Shown: positions 55,361 to 64,000 of the stretch, in pieces
How the letters are laid out: each line of letters starts with the position of its first letter
Position numbering within the stretch: the first letter of the stretch is position 1
NCBI GenBank assembly: GCA_024734495.1
Contig: JALMQS010000828.1
Location: forward strand, 2,715,101 to 2,779,100
DNA length: 64,000 nt
Direction: 5' to 3'
Source: Forficula auricularia
Lineage: Eukaryota > Arthropoda > Insecta > Dermaptera > Forficulidae
Made by a program: the position numbers and the translations under genes
Notes under the pieces: model-generated
What the model was told of the DNA's origin: nothing
What the model saw: the letters and a program-made list of their open reading frames with translations, nothing else
Database searches by the model: none

Positions 55361-55364
55361 TTCC

Positions 55365-56055
55365 TTTTATCCTAAGATATAGAGTTATAGAGTATACGAT
55401 ATTCTGGGAACACCTTGTGTTGTTGGCTTATACCAGTACATCTAGCCCCATTCATGGGTCTAGTATCATATTGAAATTGAATCTTAAAACCAGAAAAGGA
55501 ATATAGGCGGATATTGAGATTTTAAACCCTATTTATTTTCAAGAGAATCTACATCCTCTTATGGCCCCAGATGACAGGTAGGGTAAAGACGAGTCCAATG
55601 GCCACCATTTTGGATTAATACACAAGAGATTAAAATACATTACTACTTTTTTATTATTAAATTAAAAATGTTACAATTGGCAATCTATTCCGACATTAAT
55701 AGGTACCCACAATTTATAAATGAAATGAACATAATAATATGTGAAATTAAGAAACATTCTTATGAAAGTAAATAAACTTGTTTTCGATTTCTACTTGTTT
55801 TTTCTTTTTGAACGCACTATTACCGTATATTTCGCAAGTTTTTTTGGAAGAAAAACAGTTTCTCTCTATTACAGGTTAGATTATTTTCTATACTAGTCAA
55901 CTAGTCCAGATAAATAGTAGATATCTGATATTCCTTTATCTTCTGAAAAATCTTTTATTTAATTTATAAGTGTTCTGATTCAAGATAATATATTGATTTG
56001 ATTTGTTTTTTTTTGTTAATTTTATTTTCCTCCTCAAATATAATTTTAGAGGAGC
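55365..56055. other. No gene; a 5S-like tail
   Basis: 55406-55427 reads GGGAACACC then TGTGTTGTTGGC, very like the 3' end of 5S rRNA, without a convincing upstream part. Possibly another 5S-derived SINE scrap. The rest is AT-rich. Confidence 0.45.
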
Positions 56056-56058
56056 TTT

Positions 56059-56771
56059 AAGGTAGTTGTTCCGCCAAATGCGTTTTCTTAGGATTTTTTT
56101 GAAATTTAGACAGATTATTATTTAAATACGTCTGCATCGATTGGTGGCAAAACGAAATTTATGAACAATACAGTTCCTGAGATATTAAATTTCAAAAATC
56201 GAGTTTTTCAGGCTCTTTAACATTGCACTGTACGGGATAACGGAAAATTTACATACATATTTAATTGTAATCAAGAAACCCTTCTTACCATTTTTATAAA
56301 AAACCAAACCAACATTAAACAATAACCAAATCATATTTTAAGACAATTTTGATTCATAGTTACGACACAGTTTCTGAGATAATAAGGAATAAATAATGAA
56401 AAATGTATAAAAAAATTTAGACTAAAAACAATTTGGCAACAGCGCATTTATTTAACCAGCGAAAGATGCATGCGCTAGATTTTTTTAAAATTATAATTTT
56501 CATAAGGTGTAACGTAGGCGTTGATTACATTTGTTAAAAAATAACAAAACTATTTTTATAGAAATTTAAAATGTATTTTATCTGTCATTTTAATATAAAA
56601 ATATTCAATCTCTTACAATGGTGCCAAATTTGTCAAACGAGCATGGGATTGGCTAGAATTGGTACATAAACAGCAAAAAGTTTTGGGCTTGTAAACTATG
56701 AATCCTTATTGTCTGTTCTATATACTCTAGCATTAACTTTTTGCTAGTATTGTCGCGAAATAACTACCTTA
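56059..56771 (-). mobile_element. Mariner-like non-autonomous element, copy 2
   Basis: Ends AGGTAGTTGTTCCGCC and CGCGAAATAACTACCT flanked by TA. Same family as 37008-37722, in opposite orientation. About 713 bp. No transposase frame. Confidence 0.7.
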
Positions 56772-56774
56772 ATT

Positions 56775-58985
56775 TAATTGCGGCGATTTTTCTAACACCT
56801 AACAACAATCTACCAGACACATAAGTATCCCTTTCTGGCAATTTTTTACCCACATTTAAGATATTGGTCTTCTCACCCGACTTTAACGCTAGTTGTAATC
56901 CCAAAATACAAATTTATAATAATTAAATATCTCAGCAACAAAATCTAATTTATCATAGAACAAATTATTTAGAATTTAATTCTACCCTACCAGAAGTTTC
57001 TATTTTCCAAGACCAAAGAGTAATACATTTTCTAGTAAATTATTAATATATTAAATATTTTATTATAATTTTCTATTAGATATATTATTCTTTTTATTAA
57101 AGAAGATGATATTTTAAACTTTAGCTTGAGGGCGAATTAATTTTCTCTACTTTAAGCTAGATATATTAAATCCTCTCACGGCTAAGTACTTGGAAATTTA
57201 AATTCTTTACTAGCAAACTTGTCTGAACTTTATGTACATTGAGAAAGAATTAAAATTTGAGAAGAAAACTTACAAAACACACCTGACAGCCAACGTTTAA
57301 TGTCATTTTAGAATTAGCCTTAGGTAAATACATGGTGGGATAGCAGAATTCAATAAAAAATGTTGAACTTATTTTTTTGTTTCGACTGATATAAATGATC
57401 TTTTATAAAACATAGACATTTTTTTTGAAATTCAATTTCATGTCTCAAGATGTGCATTTATTGATAACTTATGCTCTTATTGAGTTGGAATTTTGTTCTG
57501 ATTCTAGTTTTGCGTAGTCTCAACAAGAAGCCATAATTAATCATTCGTCTCAATTGTAATTAATCTTTTTTAATTATTTCATTTGTTAATAAACATTTAC
57601 CAGAGAAATAATTGTCCTGTGTGTTTTTAGTGTTCTCTTTAATCCTCTTCAGTACCTATTCAACTTGATGGGGGTATACAGTAAATGTAAGTAAATGAAT
57701 GAAATTAGCTTACCTTGATGGTGCATATGGTACTATCATTCGTTATTTTTCAAATTCAACATTAGATTTTTTAAATTATTTTTTGCTACCTTCGCCCCCC
57801 AAATGGATACTGCTTTGTGTGAGTGAGGGTAGAAGTCAGAAATTAATTCTTGTAAGTTAAACTCCACAGTCCCTGAGATGTAAATCGATCATCTTCCACA
57901 ATGAATCAGCCTGTCCTATAAGAAAATATTAGATTTCTCCTATAAGCAAGCTATGACTTGTCTATAGCACTCTTAGTTATTTCCTATCTCATATATTAAG
58001 AGTTCTTAGAAATGGATTAGTCCAAAGATTCTCGAATCATCTTTATTTATTCCTTTTTTGTACATTACTATTTTAATAGTTCCGCAACGAGAACAATTTG
58101 TATCCGACTAAAACTCCTCTGGACTTGGTTTTGACATGATTGATCTGAAAGATATGTTATACCAGCCAGGGACTTCAAATCTTAAAATAACGATTGATCC
58201 CGAATTCGATGAAATTTGAAAAAAAACGAAGATTAAAATAAAATTTCAAAAAATGAGGGGTATCTACTTTTATGGACAGCATCCCCTGGTTGAAAAGTCA
58301 CCGCCCGCCACTGGTGGTCCACGGTCAACTAACCTGGGACATGATTTTGACTTTTCTAATCCCAAAATTTTGGTAAAGAACGAAATTTGGAAAAAAGATT
58401 AATTTTAGAAATTATTCAAATTTCAAACAAAAATTCAATTCACAAAAGGTCAGATATAGAGACATTGATTGATAAAATTTGTTTTTGTTTACTGTCATTT
58501 GACAAAAAAAATCGATTTTCCTCATTTGACTAAAATAAATGGCGTAAGCGACACTCAGTGTCCTCTTTCTAGTTGCACTGTACCCCTTCTACGTGTAGTT
58601 ACATGAATATAACTCTGTTAACAAATCTTCGTCCATAGCATTGATGATGGTGTAATTAAAAAAAAATATTATTTTTTTTAATTAAATTGTTTATTATTTT
58701 GTTTTTTAAATATAAATCTTGGCTTAGGAAAAACAATATAAAAATAAAATATTAAATTTTCTTGGCACATCCGCACGTGTCGACTCACACGCCCCTGGAA
58801 TACGTGTACCCTCCGCTTTGGAAACCAAAGCACTTGAACATAGGTTCTTAAACTTTTGGATTGTTGTACCACTTGAATAAACTACTAAAAATTGATATGC
58901 CCCAACATCTGCATAATTCAAACTTCTAACTTTATGTAGCCAAGAAAATGAGTTTATAATCAGAGGACAAACACAATTATATTAA
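56775..58985. other. Long AT-rich stretch without a gene
   Basis: 58290-58345 (CACCGCCCGCCACTGGTGG) is GC-rich and probably from a repeat. Two overlapping 64-65-codon minus frames at 58678-58921 show nothing recognisable. No structure seen otherwise. Confidence 0.45.
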
Positions 58986-58989
58986 TAAA

Positions 58990-59030
58990 ATTTAGGGAAC
59001 GCGGTGTTGGTTTATAGTGAAACATTGTTA
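58990..59030 (+). mobile_element. Foldback family B head fragment
   Basis: GGGAACGCGGTGTTGG then TATAGTGAAACAT. Confidence 0.6.
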
Positions 59031-59224
59031 AAATTAAATTAGGTTGGAGTTGGTGGTGTTTATATATTATCAATTATATTTTTTTTTAAACTGGATATTT
59101 GAATCCAGATCCTATATGTTATGGTCTACTTTAAATTATTTGTTTTTTCTTTGTCCTTATAATTTAGCGTAAATTAGTTTAAGAGGATTCATTAACATCA
59201 TCGTCAAATATTCACTCCTAATAC

Positions 59225-59640
59225 TAGTTTGATGCAACCATCTACCTCTAATCAACTCCCAAGCCAATACTTCACCTCTCCAAAAATCCTATATCTCATC
59301 AAATATCTTTCAATATCTGGGTTAAATAATCGTCTTCCTCTTTTCTTTCTTAATCCGGCCTCTAAAATATTTCTTAGCAGTTACCCGACTCTTAACATGT
59401 GTTCTATGATCAGAGTTCTCTTTATCAGATCCTTCCATAATGTTATATTTTCTCTAATTTTATCAATAACTTATTCCTCTTTGTACTTTTATCCCCCCTT
59501 TTAAGCCTTAACATTCTTCTGTAGCACCACATTTCAAATGCCCCAGTCTCTTTCTCTCTGCCTCTCTAATCGCCCAGGTTTTAATCCGTATGATGTTCCA
59601 TACATACGCCTTCAGCAACATCTTTTTAATTTTTTAGCTA
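59225..59640 (-). pseudogene. RTE/BovB-type LINE C-terminus (decayed)
   Basis: Across shifted minus frames: KTW, IREAERKR, then GAFEMWCYRRMLRLKR, a K-N-LI segment, RTLIIEHMLRVG and KKRGRRLFNPDI. This order matches the familiar end of RTE/BovB-type LINE proteins (AFEMWCYRRMLRI ... HxxR ... GRRxxGRxRxxW). Many frameshifts and a stop. The reverse-transcriptase core is not present. Confidence 0.6.
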
Positions 59641-59685
59641 TTGAGGAGGACCATAATAATTTTTGTTTGAATTAAACCCTCTTTT

Positions 59686-59912
59686 GGGGAGTCGGGTTAG
59701 CCGAGCCGGCTAACGCGCTGTCCCCCGCTTCGGCATCGATCGATTATGACGATGTTGGAGCGGAAGGCCGGGGTTCGATCCTGGCTGGCAAATAAAAATT
59801 TCTACCGGCTAAAAACTCGGCTCTCTCACTAACCCTACTAACATTTTACTTATGTGCTGTCTAAATGGGCTTTGTTCCCGGTGACAATAAATAAAATAAA
59901 AAAATAAAAAAT
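59686..59912 (+). mobile_element. tRNA-derived SINE S3, 227 bp
   Basis: Flanked by CCTCTTTT at 59678-59685 and 59913-59920. A-box TTAGCCGAGCCGG near 59697-59709 and B-box GGTTCGATCC at 59772-59781. A long variable region between them suggests a Leu- or Ser-type tRNA origin. The body is about 90 bp and the tail is (AATAAA)-like with A-runs. The most complete SINE in this window. Confidence 0.9.
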
Positions 59913-60164
59913 CCTCTTTTAGTTTTAAGCATTTATTTATTTAATTTCTTTTTGGGTCTTTTAAGTCTCACGTGATTATAATTCCCAGGTATCATTCGGA
60001 ATACCTTGAATTCTTCTGTTCTCTCCGCTATATCAAATAGTTTACAATAAATAAAAATTGTTTACTGATTCGAATTTTGAATTTCTTCTAAACTCGAAAG
60101 ACATTACTATTTAGTAACCATTAAGCCAGAATAGTATAAGAAGAATTATACATATAGGTACGCC

Positions 60165-60329
60165 CGAGAGGTGAACCGCGACCTAAAATCGTGTACATCT
60201 ACTTCCCTTCCACTTTCATTTCCAAGTAGAAGACAATAGATGACAATAGATTATCTAATGAATTCCAAAGTAATTCCAAATAATTCCAAAGACGGTGTAC
60301 ACCTAATTCCAATCGCGGTTCACCCCTCG
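60165..60329 (-). mobile_element. MITE-1 copy (hAT-like), 165 bp
   Basis: Perfect 8-bp duplication GGTACGCC at 60157-60164 and 60330-60337. Has an extra AATTCCAAAT unit compared with the 146-bp copies. Confidence 0.95.
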
Positions 60330-60339
60330 GGTACGCCTG

Positions 60340-61212
60340 TGTTGTCATTTCTAAGGAACTTACTAGAGGTTATGCGCTAACTTTTGCAAAACGTGATATA
60401 CTCGAATGTACTATATACTCTTATTTGAATGAAAAATTACAGATTTTCTTCGATATATTGGGGCATATTTATTAACTTAAAACAAAAGCCGACACGATTT
60501 GCAATCATCCTATTTTTTTTCATTTTCAATGCCTATCATGGTAGAAAATCCAATTTCACACAAACACGATATGTTGAAGGACTTTACAAATACTTTGACT
60601 GAAATAACTTGACATTCAGCTCTTATCTTTAATCAGAATTTCACAAGCTGTTTTTTAAAACTCATTTATTAGATTTCCATCACATTAAATTTCTACTAGC
60701 TCATCTCTCTCTTGAAATGAAAAATTATCCATCACACCGAAATAGTTGAAAAGAGGATCCAAATTTCATTTCAAAAAGTATGAACGCAAATAAATTTATG
60801 AAACGTTTTACTTCAATCAATTTCATTCATTTTATAGTTGATTTTCGGTGAGAATTATTCTCAATTGTCTTTTTAATTTAGAAGATTTAGTTTCTTTAGA
60901 GTAGCAGTTGATTCATTATTCTTTTTGTTACATCTTTGCATAACACTCGGAACTACCATACCACAACTAAAACTCAAAAAAAAACTTTATAGAAATACCT
61001 ACTATAATATTCTTATCATTAATCTTTTATGGAGTTTTAAAACCGATATGTCATTAATTTAAAAAAAATTGATTCTTGAAAACTTATGAAGAATTAGATG
61101 TCGAAACATTGTGCGAACTGAAATCAGAAGAGATTTTAATGTCTAATATTGGAGGTTTTAACCGGAATTTTTCTTTTGGTAATATACCACAGTTTATTAT
61201 AAATTTTTGAAA
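60340..61212. other. AT-rich stretch without a gene
   Basis: No gene or repeat recognised. Confidence 0.45.
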
Positions 61213-61222
61213 TGATTTACCA

Positions 61223-61387
61223 CGAGGGGTGAACCGCGACCTAAAATCCTGTACACCTACTTCCACTTCCACTTTCATTTCCAAGAAGAAGACAATAGAT
61301 GATGATAGATTATCTAATGAATTCCAAAGTAATTCCAAATAATTCCAAAGACGGTGTACACCTATTCCAATCGTGGTTCACCCCTCG
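61223..61387 (-). mobile_element. MITE-1 copy (hAT-like), 165 bp
   Basis: Perfect 8-bp duplication ATTTACCA at 61215-61222 and 61388-61395. Very close to the copy at 60165-60329, so both are probably recent. Confidence 0.95.
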
Positions 61388-61395
61388 ATTTACCA

Positions 61396-61765
61396 CTAAC
61401 TTCTTCTTCAAGCGTCATACTCGATTCCGAGCATCTGCGATTACTAAGAAGAGTAATTTTTCAAAGGGTGGTTTCCCGTTGCCTTCCTCAGGATTTAGTG
61501 AGGCGCTTTACATTTTTAACAATAATGAAAATTGTTCTGACTAAGGGCCGGTTGTATGTCGCAAAGTAAATGCTTTTTACAACTAACAAAGGGTAGATGG
61601 TAAATGGAGGGACTGGGGTGGCCAATCAGATGACATGCACTGACAGTTTGTTAGTTGTAAAAAGCATTTAGTTTTCGACATACAACATACATACATAAGA
61701 CGGGATTCGATCCCGAGTGAACTTGATCCGAAGTCAAGCCCCTTAGCCACTGCTACTACTAACCA
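61396..61765 (-). mobile_element. tRNA-derived SINE S1, copy 2, interrupted
   Basis: Minus strand: A-box TGGCTAAGGGGC and B-box GGATCGAATCCC (plus-strand 61702-61713) in the head. A MITE-2 sits at 61545-61686. The body then has GGCAACGGGAAACCACCC and the end ATGACGCTTGAAGAAGAAG next to the MITE-1 duplication. Confidence 0.8.
61545..61686. mobile_element. MITE-2 (Harbinger-like), truncated copy in SINE S1
   Basis: Left end GGGCCGGTTGTATGTCGC after TAA. The right end stops at CGACATACAAC, lacking CGGCCC and the second TAA. Confidence 0.75.
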
Positions 61766-61769
61766 CCAT

Positions 61770-62430
61770 ATACCATAATTCGAGAAACCCACAACTCGAA
61801 AAATCATAGAAATTGAAATATCAAAATAAAAACTTTATAATTTATTTTCTAAAATGTTTTGAAATAGAATGAGTTGTTAATAAAAAAAGCTAACTTTGCT
61901 GCTTCTATTATTTTGTTCCATTTTATCATCTATGCGATCTATCCACCCTCTATTCCTCTTTAATCTCCAGATTAGTGGATCAATAAATGACGTCTGTAGC
62001 GGGAGCCTTCTTTCTTTTTTGTTCCAACCATCACACTTACACCCGCCCGTCAAGTTAAAAGCAATACTGCAAATTGTTATAGCCTCAATATCGGCACCTC
62101 CATCGAAAGAAAAAGAAGAACGAAGGCTTCCTTTTCTCTGCTCTCTACTCTTTCCCACCACTCGATATTACATTTAGAATAGACTGGACCACAATGGGAA
62201 CGGAGAGAACGGGGATTGAGGCAGGAGATGTGATATAAATTGTAATTAGAGACCCTTTGGAATCCCCTTATAACCTTGCTAGTTAAACTAGAAAAAATCG
62301 TCCAATCTACTGGCTAATTCTCTTCTCGATCATGTTATAGTCATACTATGTATATATCAAATTCACCCATCCCTAAATTACTAAATAAATAATCATAAAG
62401 CTTATGAAAAAATTGACTTAAATTTTTAGT
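61770..62430. other. No gene called; 94-codon minus frame
   Basis: 61877-62161 is pyrimidine-rich on the plus strand and gives a 94-codon minus frame with no recognisable domain and no homologue known to me. Confidence 0.35.
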
Positions 62431-62434
62431 AACG

Positions 62435-62520
62435 TTTAGGGAAAGCGGTGTTGGTTTATAGTGAAACATATTAAACACAGGAATTATTTTATGGATTATA
62501 GTGGTGTTTCACAAAGAAAT
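62435..62520 (+). mobile_element. Foldback family B fragment
   Basis: GGGAAAGCGGTGTTGG, TATAGTGAAACAT, AAACACAGGAA, then inverse TATAGTGGTGTTTCACAAAG. Matches 22232-22330. Confidence 0.65.
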
Positions 62521-62524
62521 AAAA

Positions 62525-62855
62525 TTTTTTAAATTATACTTTGGAGATTTTTGATTATCAGGAGGTTAACAAAAGACTGAATATAAATTTTACATTCTAT
62601 TTTCTAATTTTTAGATTCAACTATTTTTTTGATTAATTATTTAGTTATTTATATATTAAAATTATTTTAGATAAAGTATTAAAAACTGGTTTCTCTATTT
62701 TATAAATTTTTCGAGTTAACTACGATATAGGATAGTAAAGATTAAAGGAAATAAATATTATATGCAATATTCATTTACTATGAGTCAAGATTTCTAGGTC
62801 ACTTGTTTCACATTAAAATTAAAAAAATAAAAGATGTAAATTTTTTTCAATATAT
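62525..62855. other. AT-rich stretch without a gene
   Basis: No gene recognised. Confidence 0.45.
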
Positions 62856-62867
62856 ATATTTCGAGCT

Positions 62868-63867
62868 TTTTTTTTTTTTTTTTTTGGAGGGGGAAATCCG
62901 TCATGGACACCTCTTCATGGGTAGTGTCGGACTCCTACCGACTAAAACCCCTCCATTTCCCGATTCACCCTACCCCGGAACCGCTATTTGCATTACTTCA
63001 GGGTAGGCAGGTAGACCTCCTTATCACCCGGTATCCTTGGCGGTTAATATCTCCCTGCAGAGGTCCGATATCGCTTTCCAGCTTCCATCATCCCTCGTCA
63101 TTAGAGTTATAAAATTCTCAACCGAGAGCTTCGAGTCGAGTCGCTCCTCTGTACGAACTCTGATATCATTCCATTGGGCACACTCGAATATTGTGTGCTT
63201 CGGAGAGTCTGGAGTTTCACAGACACTACATTTCTCATCTTCTTTGATTCCCATTTTTTTCAAATAGGTACCAAATTTACCATGGCCGCTTAGGACCTGA
63301 GTTATATAAAAGTCTAAGTTTTTATTTTTATGTTGATACCACACCTTCACATTCGGTATTAGTTGGTGGGTCCATCTACCCTCTAGGGCGTTATCCCACC
63401 TATTTTGCCACCTTTGGAATAGCCATTCTCTATTCATTGGTCGCGATGCTGGTTCAGCCCCAAAATTGTAAGATCTTTCCGACACTAATAGATCAATTGG
63501 GGGCACCGAAGCAAGAACTTGGATTGCGACTGTCGACACAGTTCTGTATGCACAGCATACTCTAATAAGGGAGCTCCTTTGAGTTCTCATCAAGAGGTAA
63601 TTGTACTTTTTGATCTTGAGTACGTCTACCCACACTGGAGCTGCATATAGAATCACTGAAGTAACCACACAGTTGAGGACTCTCCTTTTGCTCGTGCTAG
63701 GGCCGTTTACATTTGGCATTATTCTTTGTAGTGCCATTGCGCTCCTACTCGCTTTACTAGCTGTCCTGACTATATGTTGACCCCATGTTAGACTTCCGTC
63801 AATTATGACGCCCAGATATTTGATGCTGTTTTTTGGCTGCATTGGTATTCCTCCTACATTTACCGTC
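62868..63867 (-). mobile_element. R1-clade non-LTR retrotransposon, 5'-truncated, 1.0 kb
   Basis: Minus strand with a poly(A) tail (T at 62868-62886). A perfect 12-bp duplication ATATTTCGAGCT lies at 62856-62867 and 63868-63879. Only the C-terminal ORF2 part and the 3' UTR remain. Truncation with target duplications shows normal target-primed insertion outside the rDNA. Confidence 0.9.
63024..63867 (-). pseudogene. R1-clade ORF2 C-terminus, 281 codons, open
   Basis: An undamaged frame encoding the end of the reverse transcriptase and the C-terminal domain. KYLGVIID is at residues 17-24, LYAAPVW at 74-80, RVCCAYRTVS at 103-112, GRWTHQLIP at 164-172 and LSGHGKFGTYL at 193-203. A zinc knuckle Cys214, Cys217, His225, Cys230 (CX2CX7HX4C) follows. 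These match R1-type elements of arthropods. The apparent start codon lies in the target duplication, so it is not a real start. The endonuclease and YXDD box are missing. The open frame over 840 bp means a young insertion. Confidence 0.9.
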
Positions 63868-63905
63868 ATATTTCGAGCTGTAAGCTATCTTCAGGAAAGT
63901 ACAGA
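63868..63905 (-). ncRNA. Hammerhead-like motif split by the R1 insertion
   Basis: Minus strand: CUUUC, CUGAAGA, a hairpin AGCU/AGCU with an outer U-C opposition, GAA, AUAU. The LINE starts here. The other side (62855 downward) continues AUAUAUU then GAAA, which would pair with UUUC as stem I. The host element is otherwise unassigned. This motif seems to lack the extra nucleotide seen in the others. Confidence 0.45.
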
Positions 63906-64000
63906 ATTATAACTGACTCACCTTGCACCAACACCACAATCCCTATTAATTATAAGATAGTAATTTAGACCATCTCCTTTCCTAGCAATAATCGAAATCA

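Noticed and set aside
61877..62177. 94- and 93-codon frames on opposite strands
   Set aside because: They overlap on both strands of a pyrimidine-rich stretch, with no domain or codon-like pattern that I recognise.
63037..63267. 76-codon plus-strand frame
   Set aside because: Antisense shadow of the R1-clade ORF.
1..64000. CRISPR array, operons, ribosome binding sites
   Set aside because: Direct repeats here are transposon copies and microsatellites. The sequence is eukaryotic.

Overview
This is a repeat-rich, very AT-rich stretch of an animal nuclear genome, most likely an insect or other arthropod. The evidence is several decayed poly(A)-tailed non-LTR retrotransposons (jockey/CR1-like, one R1-clade, one decayed RTE/BovB-like tail), tRNA- and 5S-derived SINEs, hAT, PIF/Harbinger and mariner-type MITEs, and a short Helitron. 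I found no intact cellular gene and nothing bacterial or CRISPR-like. The long open frames are all retrotransposon remnants.

Layout. 0.5-4.7 kb: two jockey-like LINE copies head to head, one split by a 0.6 kb insertion. 4.7-12.5 kb: mostly featureless AT-rich DNA with foldbacks. 12.5-14.3 kb: a hairpin with a tRNA-like tip and a nested pair of foldback elements. 16-22.6 kb: MITEs, foldbacks, a SINE. 22.6-30.4 kb: LINE fragments, a 0.6 kb hAT-like foldback, SINEs, a 0.74 kb foldback. 32-40.9 kb: foldbacks, a hAT-like element nested in a foldback, a Helitron, a mariner-like element, the 'GAAGTCGG' repeat. 42.6-48.9 kb: a second hAT-like foldback, a MITE carrying a minisatellite and a nested element, a palindrome, a duplicated block. 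50-56.8 kb: C-rich and G-run tracts, LINE and SINE copies, a 5S-derived SINE, an interrupted foldback, a second mariner-like copy. 58.9-64 kb: MITEs, SINEs and a 5'-truncated R1-clade LINE with target-site duplications.

The most interesting signal is a set of hammerhead-ribozyme-like motifs, at least a dozen and mostly in inverted pairs, inside four or more foldback families whose sequences are otherwise unrelated. Each has a CUGANGA-like box, a hairpin whose two sides covary between copies, a GAA box, a short self-complementary block, a UH cleavage position, and flanks that pair as stem I. Nearly all carry one extra nucleotide (A or U) between the CUGANGA box and stem II. Four host elements have direct repeats of 8 to 12 bp. 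Hammerheads are known from Penelope-like elements and animal retrozymes, so these may be short non-autonomous relatives. That link is inference: no Penelope-type reverse transcriptase is visible here.

All family assignments come from reading termini, target-site duplications and motifs by eye. No database search was run, and element edges are approximate unless a target-site duplication is stated.
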